A stretch of DNA of 19,460 bases from Anaerolineaceae bacterium UBA5311 (lineage in GTDB: Bacteria > Chloroflexota > Anaerolineae > Anaerolineales > Anaerolineaceae). The stretch spans positions 12,341 to 31,800 of the forward strand of contig DHRN01000035.1 of assembly GCA_002411175.1 (NCBI GenBank). The letters run 5' to 3'. A model generated the notes under the pieces. The model was not told where the DNA came from. It searched no databases and saw only the letters and a program-made list of their open reading frames with translations. This document shows, piece by piece, positions 14,995-19,460 of the stretch; within the stretch, counting starts at the first letter, position 1; each line of letters opens with the position of its first letter. The position numbers were made by a program, and so were the translations under genes.

Positions 14995-16290
14995 TTAACG
15001 TTTGAAAGCCAGGGCATCCCAGCCGGCGTATTTACCAGTCAGATCGAGTTCCTGCTCGATGCGCAAGAGCTGGTTGTACTTGGCTACGCGATCAGAACGT
15101 GCCGGAGCGCCTGTCTTGATCTGTCCCATGTTCAGGGCAACTGCCAGGTCGGCAATGGTGCTGTCTTCGGTCTCACCAGAGCGATGCGAACACACCGCAC
15201 GCCAGCCGTTGTTCTGAACCATACTGACTGCCTGAAGTGTCTCGGTGAGCGAGCCAATTTGGTTCACTTTAACCAGCAGGGCATTGCAGGCATCTTCTTC
15301 AATGGCACGGGCAACGCGTTTGGGGTTGGTCACCAGCAGGTCGTCGCCGACAATCTGCAGACGGTACCCGTTTTGAGCCGTAAAGTTTTTCCATCCTTCC
15401 CAGTCATCCTGGGCGAAACCATCCTCAATCGAAACGATCGGGTATTGATCGATCCAGTCAGTCCAAAAATCGACCATTTCGTCGCTGGTAAGTTTACGAC
15501 CTTCCCTGCGGAGGTTGTAGAGTTTTGTGTCTTCCTCGTAGAATTCAGAGGCGGCAGGATCCAGGGCAATGCAGACCTCGTCGCCGGGCTTATAGCCAGC
15601 TTTTTCAATGGCTTCGAGCATCAGCTCGATTGCCTGGCTGTTGGCTTTCAAAGCAGGCGCGAAGCCGCCTTCGTCACCCACCAACGTGCCGTAACCTTGT
15701 GCTTTGAGGACGCCTTTCAACGCGGCATAAATCTCCGCGCCCCAGCGCAAACCCTCGGAAAAGGTCTCCGCGCCCAACGGCATGATCATGAATTCCTGGG
15801 CGTCAGTACTCTGCCATCCGGAGTGGGCGCCGCCATTGAGAATGTTCATCATCGGGACGGGCAGCACGTGGGCAAAAACACCACCGAGATAGCGGTAGAG
15901 GGGCAGCCCCAGAGAGCTGGCTGCAGCTTTGGCAACTGCCAGGCTGGTGCCCAAAATTGCATTGGCACCAAATTTGGATTTGTTCTCCGTGCCATCCAGT
16001 TCGATCAGCAGTTCGTCGATTTCCTTCTGCTCAACCGCATCCATGCCAAACAGTTCATCTGCGATTTCATCGTTGACATGGTCAACAGCTTCAAGTACCC
16101 CTTTTCCACCATAACGATTTTTATCGCCATCGCGCAGTTCAAGGGCTTCATGAACACCTGTAGACGCTCCTGAAGGCACAGCAGCGCGACCATAACTCCC
16201 ATCAGCCAAAACCACTTCGACTTCAACCGTGGGGTTCCCACGGGAATCCAACACTTCAATAGCATTGACAAATTCGATTATCGTTTCCAT
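14995..16290 (-). CDS. eno: Enolase (phosphopyruvate hydratase)
   Basis: Enolase interconverts 2-phosphoglycerate and phosphoenolpyruvate in glycolysis and gluconeogenesis and is cytoplasmic. The 431-residue length is normal for the family. Signature elements are EVLDSRGNPTVEVEV (12-26), SGASTGVHEALELRD (40-54), GDEGGF (205-210, E207), metal ligands D244, E289 (SIEDG) and D316 (VGDDL), catalytic K341 in LLVKVNQIG, and SHRSGETEDSTIADL (368-382) with H369/R370/S371. The ATG at 16290 has AGAGGA about eight bases upstream. It follows pyrG by 56 bp, with no convincing promoter in the gap, so co-transcription with pyrG is likely. A strong terminator follows. Confidence 0.97.
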   Translation of the reverse strand: METIIEFVNAIEVLDSRGNPTVEVEVVLADGSYGRAAVPSGASTGVHEALELRDGDKNRYGGKGVLEAVDHVNDEIADELFGMDAVEQKEIDELLIELDGTENKSKFGANAILGTSLAVAKAAASSLGLPLYRYLGGVFAHVLPVPMMNILNGGAHSGWQSTDAQEFMIMPLGAETFSEGLRWGAEIYAALKGVLKAQGYGTLVGDEGGFAPALKANSQAIELMLEAIEKAGYKPGDEVCIALDPAASEFYEEDTKLYNLRREGRKLTSDEMVDFWTDWIDQYPIVSIEDGFAQDDWEGWKNFTAQNGYRLQIVGDDLLVTNPKRVARAIEEDACNALLVKVNQIGSLTETLQAVSMVQNNGWRAVCSHRSGETEDSTIADLAVALNMGQIKTGAPARSDRVAKYNQLLRIEQELDLTGKYAGWDALAFKR

Positions 16291-16346
16291 TTTTTGTTTC
16301 CTCTTATTATTTGATTATTGTAGAAGTATAACCCGTCCTGCTTTTA

Positions 16347-17993
16347 TTATGCCTTGAAACCTAAAGAAATAATTTCACAGGGAAGACCTTTCTGCTGGCA
16401 AGCTGCCTTGATCAGACCTAAAAACAAGGGATGTGGTCTGTTTGGTCTGGAAAGAAATTCCGGGTGGAACTGGGTTCCGATCATGTAGGGATGATCTTTG
16501 ATTTCAACGATTTCCACCAGTTTACCGTCAGGTGAATTCCCGGAAAATGTCAAGCCATGCTCCTGGAGGGTATCTTTGTAGGCGTTATTAAACTCATAAC
16601 GGTGGCGATGGCGCTCTTCGATAACCTCCCTGCCATATAGCTCCCTCGCGAGTGTGCCTTCCTCCAGTTGGCAGGGATACAAGCCCAGCCGCATCGTCCC
16701 GCCAAGCCGGTCAAGCCCTTTTTGATCGGTCATCAGATCGATCAACGGGTGGTCGGTCATCTTGTCAAATTCGGCTGAATGGGCATCTTCCAAAGCGGCA
16801 ACATGACGGGCAAATTCGATGATTAACACCTGCAGTCCCAGGCACAACCCAAGGTAAGGGATGTTGTTTTCACGCGCATATTTCGCCGCGCGAATTTTGC
16901 CCTCAACCCCACGGCTGCCAAAACCACCGGGAACCACGATCGCGTCAAGCTGACCCAGTCTCTGCTGGAGGTCATCGGTTTTCTCGAGGTCAGGCGAAGC
17001 GATCCATTCGATCCCGACATCGACGCCATAATAGAGAGCCGCGTGCTTTAACGCTTCCCGAACGCTGAGATAGGCATCGTGCAATTCAACATATTTACCA
17101 ACGATTCCCACCTTCACAATCGGTTTTTCTTTGGCAAGTTCGTCCACCATCCAACGCCAACCGTCAAGTTCAGGTGGGTTTTTGGCTTCAAGTCCCAACA
17201 CATCGAGAAGGATCTCGGCAGCATGCATGGATTCCAATTGCAGTGGAATCTGGTAGATCATATCCGCAGTGACCAACGGAATCACGGCTTCAGGTTTGAC
17301 GTCACAAAATTTGGCTATTTTCCTGGTCAGCTCTGCTTCGACAGGGTAATCACTGCGGGCGATGATCATATCGGCGAGGATACCAATCGAGCGCAGCTCT
17401 CTGACAGAGTGTTGGGTCGGTTTGGTTTTGGTTTCGGCAGTGGCTTTGAGGTGGGGCAGCCAGGTAATATGCACAAACGCGGTATTGTCTTTACCCACCT
17501 CATTGCGCATTTCGCGAATGGCTTCGAGAAAAGGCTGTCCTTCAATGTCGCCTACGGTACCACCGACTTCGATCAGGACGATTTCGGCTTGACTGGTACG
17601 CCCCAGCAGGTCGATGCGGCGTTTAATTTCGTTGGTGATATGCGGAATCACCTGGATTGTGCCGCCCAGATAATCTCCGCGGCGTTCCCGGTTGATCACT
17701 TCTTCATACACCTGCCCTGCCGTAACGGTACTGGTGCGTTTCAAGCGCAGGTCGCAAAAGCGTTCGTAATGCCCAAGGTCGAGGTCAGTTTCTGAACCGT
17801 CATCGAGGACAAAAACCTCACCATGCTGGTAGGGGCTCATTGTGCCCGGATCGACATTGAGATATGGATCCAGTTTTTGGACAGTGACGCTGAACCCGCG
17901 TGCTTTAAACAAGCGCCCCATGGAAGCGGCAGTAACTCCTTTGCCAACCGACGAGAGTACACCACCTGTAAAAAAGATATATTTGGTTGCCAC
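16347..17993 (-). CDS. pyrG: CTP synthase
   Basis: CTP synthase makes CTP from UTP using glutamine and ATP, the last step of pyrimidine nucleotide synthesis. The 548-residue protein has the N-terminal synthase domain (1 to about 270) with FTGGVLSSVGKG (8-19), DPYLNVDPGTMSP (42-54) and EVGGTVGDIEGQPF (142-155). The C-terminal class I glutamine amidotransferase domain follows (about 292-545), with nucleophile C384 in LGLCLG and H510/E512 in GTQFHPEF. All key residues are present. The start is GTG at 17993, placed by a near-perfect GGAGG Shine-Dalgarno (cctcc at 17998-18002 on the plus strand) with a 4-nt spacer. A nearby ATG is out of frame. An intrinsic-terminator-like hairpin lies just upstream of this SD, so entry into pyrG may be regulated. 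Confidence 0.97.
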   Translation of the reverse strand: MATKYIFFTGGVLSSVGKGVTAASMGRLFKARGFSVTVQKLDPYLNVDPGTMSPYQHGEVFVLDDGSETDLDLGHYERFCDLRLKRTSTVTAGQVYEEVINRERRGDYLGGTIQVIPHITNEIKRRIDLLGRTSQAEIVLIEVGGTVGDIEGQPFLEAIREMRNEVGKDNTAFVHITWLPHLKATAETKTKPTQHSVRELRSIGILADMIIARSDYPVEAELTRKIAKFCDVKPEAVIPLVTADMIYQIPLQLESMHAAEILLDVLGLEAKNPPELDGWRWMVDELAKEKPIVKVGIVGKYVELHDAYLSVREALKHAALYYGVDVGIEWIASPDLEKTDDLQQRLGQLDAIVVPGGFGSRGVEGKIRAAKYARENNIPYLGLCLGLQVLIIEFARHVAALEDAHSAEFDKMTDHPLIDLMTDQKGLDRLGGTMRLGLYPCQLEEGTLARELYGREVIEERHRHRYEFNNAYKDTLQEHGLTFSGNSPDGKLVEIVEIKDHPYMIGTQFHPEFLSRPNRPHPLFLGLIKAACQQKGLPCEIISLGFKA

Positions 17994-18010
17994 ATCACCT
18001 CCAAATTGCT

Positions 18011-18047
18011 TTAAAAAGAAAGGGAGGGCTATTTATCCAGCCCTCCC
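18011..18047 (-). terminator. Hairpin with T-tract between the S1 gene and pyrG; terminator or attenuator
   Basis: On the minus strand gggagggct (arm at 18047-18039) and its inverse agccctccc (arm at 18030-18022) form a 9-bp GC-rich stem with an 8-nt loop. The T-rich tract tttcttttt follows at 18021-18013. The pyrG SD begins only about 10 bases later, leaving no room for a promoter after the hairpin. Confidence 0.8.
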
Positions 18048-18091
18048 GGATTTTGTCAGGTTATCAACTCAGACCTGGTTGCGGGCATATC

Positions 18092-18874
18092 CTAATCGCC
18101 AGCGTTGATCGGTTTGTTCTTAATCGTCCGTTCAAAGATGTCATCAGCGTCAGAATTGAGTAATTTCTGTTTCTTGAGGCGGTTGGTAATTTCGGGACGG
18201 CGTTGTTCAGCCTGGTCCATGGCTTTGCGCATGGCAATTTCCATAAAGGTAGGATCAGGGATCACTTCTTCGTCAACTTCATCGACCATTTCATGTTTGC
18301 CGCGTCCTTTTTTCTTCGAGGGGGTGGCTTGGGCGGCAAATTCTTCCGGATTCTCCTGAAGAGCTTTGATGCTCAGCTTGATCTGCTTCTTGCGGCGATT
18401 GACCTGGAGCACTTTGACTTCAACTTCGTCGCCAACCTTAACAACCTCTGAAGGCACACGCACAAAATTATGGGAAAGTTCGCTGACGTGGATCAACCCA
18501 GGGCGCTCAGCACCGATTTCTACAAACGCGCCAAAGGACTCGAGACGAACAACTGACCCTTTAACCACCATTTCAGGGGCGAGCTCGCGCCATTCGTAGG
18601 CTAAAGGCTCGCGCATGGTAAGATCGTAATGGTCTTTCTGAACTCGTTTGACCCAAACGGTAATGAGCTGATCAACTTTGAGGACATCATCGATATTGGT
18701 GATGGCTTTTTCAGGGTCATTGGGGTCTACTACCTGGGAAATATGTAGAAATGCCGGAATTGTTGACCCGATGTCTACAAGAGCTCCTTGCAGCGAGGTC
18801 GTTAGTACCTTCCCTTCGAACTTCTGTTTCGCGGTGATGGTTGATTCATTATTAGTTTCTACACGATTTTCCAT
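18092..18874 (-). CDS. Protein with two S1 RNA-binding domains
   Basis: The 260-residue protein has two S1/OB-fold domains. The first (about 18-88) has FEGKVLTTSLQGALVDIGSTIPAFLHISQ. The second (about 102-171) has VKGSVVRLESFGAFVEIG, then GLIHVSELS, VKVGDEVEVKVLQVNRRKKQIKLSIK. The C-terminal 90 residues are charged and low-complexity with a Lys/Arg-rich patch (SKKKGRGK). It is much shorter than six-domain ribosomal S1 of proteobacteria and resembles the short S1-like proteins of several other phyla. A role in translation or RNA binding is inferred. The ATG at 18874 has GGGAG six bases away; the upstream TTG at 18880 would sit on the SD and is rejected. Its own strong promoter is at 18911-18939. 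Confidence 0.88.
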   Translation of the reverse strand: MENRVETNNESTITAKQKFEGKVLTTSLQGALVDIGSTIPAFLHISQVVDPNDPEKAITNIDDVLKVDQLITVWVKRVQKDHYDLTMREPLAYEWRELAPEMVVKGSVVRLESFGAFVEIGAERPGLIHVSELSHNFVRVPSEVVKVGDEVEVKVLQVNRRKKQIKLSIKALQENPEEFAAQATPSKKKGRGKHEMVDEVDEEVIPDPTFMEIAMRKAMDQAEQRRPEITNRLKKQKLLNSDADDIFERTIKNKPINAGD

Positions 18875-18882
18875 TTTCAACT

Positions 18883-18920
18883 CCCAATTGGGTTATATTC
18901 ACAATTTATTAGTATAACCC
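18883..18920. promoter_or_regulatory. Operator-like inverted repeat and SD-overlapping palindrome before the S1 gene
   Basis: gggttata (18890-18897) and tataaccc (18913-18920) are perfect 8-bp inverse arms 15 bp apart, bracketing the predicted transcript start, with the far arm covering the -10 box. A second 10-bp palindrome, cccaattggg, lies at 18883-18892 and overlaps the SD. The layout suits a repressor site or a leader switch. Confidence 0.45.
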
Positions 18921-18939
18921 TTGGATAGAAATTAGTCAA
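18911..18939 (-). promoter_or_regulatory. Sigma-70-type promoter of the S1-domain gene
   Basis: On the minus strand TTGACT (plus positions 18934-18939) and TATACT (18911-18916) are separated by exactly 17 bp. Transcription should start near 18904, giving a 5' leader of about 30 nt. This is one of the two best promoters in the window, with a -35 identical to that of the L25 gene. Confidence 0.78.
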
Positions 18940-19007
18940 CAACTTCGGAAATATTTCAGCAATTTTTAATATGAAAAACTGTTTTTTTTGTGGTGTCGGG
19001 GACGGCT

Positions 19008-19126
19008 GCCATACCATCCCGCGGAAAGCCGTAGGGCGAAACGGGACAATCACTTCGTAAATGTAATTCATAAGGGTCTTCCTGTTCCGATTGACAAGAT
19101 CCTTCGCAAAAGAGGCTCAGGATGAC
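19008..19126. repeat. Composite intergenic repeat
   Basis: The stretch contains ggaaagccgtagggcga (19023-19039), repeated exactly at 19193-19209. A 62-bp unit (19043-19104) is repeated at 19399-19460 with two mismatches. A 30-nt end (19097-19126) matches 161-190 at the other end of the window at 28 of 30 positions. No gene is visible between 18940 and 19460. Confidence 0.75.
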
Positions 19127-19199
19127 CAAACCCAGTTCCTATTCCCTATTCCTTTTTCCTGTTCCCTGTTCGCGGTTGCCATGCCGTCCGGTGGAAAGC

Positions 19200-19377
19200 C
19201 GTAGGGCGAGATTGAGGGGGTCATGACATTGGTGTGACGGCGATGTTGCTCCCCCTCAATCCGCCGTTCACAATGACCACACACGACGGCGAATTGAAAA
19301 CACACAAAGCGCGAGTAGAGGATTGTACGAGGTGTTTTCAATACACGGCTTAGCCGGTACAAACGTCTCGCCTTACG
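19200..19377. mobile_element. MITE-like 178-bp inverted-repeat element
   Basis: The terminal sequences cgtagggcgag (19200-19210) and ctcgccttacg (19367-19377) are inverse at 10 of 11 positions. Inside are two more perfect 11-bp inverted repeats with 28-30 nt loops: 19210-19220 with 19251-19261, and 19293-19303 with 19332-19342. There is no transposase ORF. A clear target-site duplication is not seen, though aaag flanks both sides. The assignment as a mobile element is tentative; it may be a structured intergenic repeat. Confidence 0.4.
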
Positions 19378-19398
19378 AAAAGATGGCTTCGCCGGAAT

Positions 19399-19460
19399 GG
19401 GACAATCACTTCTTAAATGTAATTCATAAGGATCTTCCTGTTCCGATTGACAAGATCCTT
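19399..19460 (+). repeat. Second copy of the 62-bp repeat, reaching the window end
   Basis: It is identical to 19043-19104 at 60 of 62 positions and in the same orientation, 356 bp downstream. The copy is still matching where the window stops, so its true right end lies outside. Confidence 0.85.

Noticed and set aside
14968..16173. Long 401-codon plus-strand ORF opposite enolase
   Set aside because: It is an antisense shadow of a highly conserved gene, without domains of its own, created by enolase codon bias.
17079..17795. 238-codon plus-strand ORF opposite pyrG
   Set aside because: It is an antisense shadow. The minus strand encodes a complete CTP synthase with all active-site residues.
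18904..18920. S1-gene inverted repeat as a transcript hairpin
   Set aside because: The predicted start site lies between the arms, so both arms would not be in the RNA. A DNA operator is the better reading.
19117..19362. 81-codon minus-strand ORF in the repeat region
   Set aside because: It spans the MITE-like element and repeat modules. Its translation follows the repeat sequence and shows no recognisable domain.
1..19460. CRISPR array, tRNA genes or prophage remnants
   Set aside because: No regularly spaced direct repeats, no cloverleaf-like segment, and no integrase or structural phage genes were seen on either strand.

Overview
This window looks like chromosomal DNA from a Chloroflexota bacterium, most likely of class Anaerolineae. 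That is inference. It rests on moderate GC content, a family-5-type uracil-DNA glycosylase, a DHH-CBS-nucleotidyltransferase fusion, a solo L25/Ctc gene, and short structured repeats filling the gaps between genes. Nearly every ORF is housekeeping or regulatory. No tRNA, rRNA, CRISPR array, transposase or phage gene is visible.

Layout. 1-389: repeat DNA. 390-1079 (-): SRAP/YedK-HMCES protein that protects abasic DNA, divergent from ribosomal protein L25/Ctc at 1631-2287 (+), which has a near-consensus promoter, a foldable leader and a terminator. 2288-2653: repeat DNA. 2654-4373 (-): three overlapping, coupled genes (small membrane protein, TrmI-type tRNA m1A58 methyltransferase, CoA-type Nudix hydrolase). 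4512-5315 (+): TatD metal-dependent hydrolase. 5316-5611: palindrome-rich spacer. 5612-8702 (-): four-gene apparent operon of a membrane-anchored alpha/beta-hydrolase-like protein, a membrane-anchored SH3-like protein, a PP2C phosphatase and an OmpR-family response regulator. 8868-10382 (+): secreted or anchored serine hydrolase with class A beta-lactamase motifs. 10407-13609 (+): DHH-CBS-poly(A) polymerase/tRNA nucleotidyltransferase fusion, overlapping a GNAT acetyltransferase. 13622-14893 (-): PH-like membrane protein and UDG. 14995-18874 (-): two-S1-domain protein, CTP synthase and enolase, probably one transcription direction with an internal hairpin before pyrG. 18875-19460: promoter, then repeat DNA containing a MITE-like inverted-repeat element.

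How it fits together. Several genes maintain nucleic acids or nucleotides: SRAP, UDG, TatD, TrmI, the tRNA 3'-end enzyme and CTP synthase. The 5612-8702 cluster is the most suggestive of a little-known module. It pairs envelope-anchored proteins with a Ser/Thr phosphatase and a DNA-binding response regulator but has no kinase, and its hydrolase appears to have lost the usual nucleophile serine. The other items worth attention are the pyrG leader hairpin, an operator-like inverted repeat over the S1-gene promoter, and the repeat families at both ends. I found no clearly new defence or mobile system.
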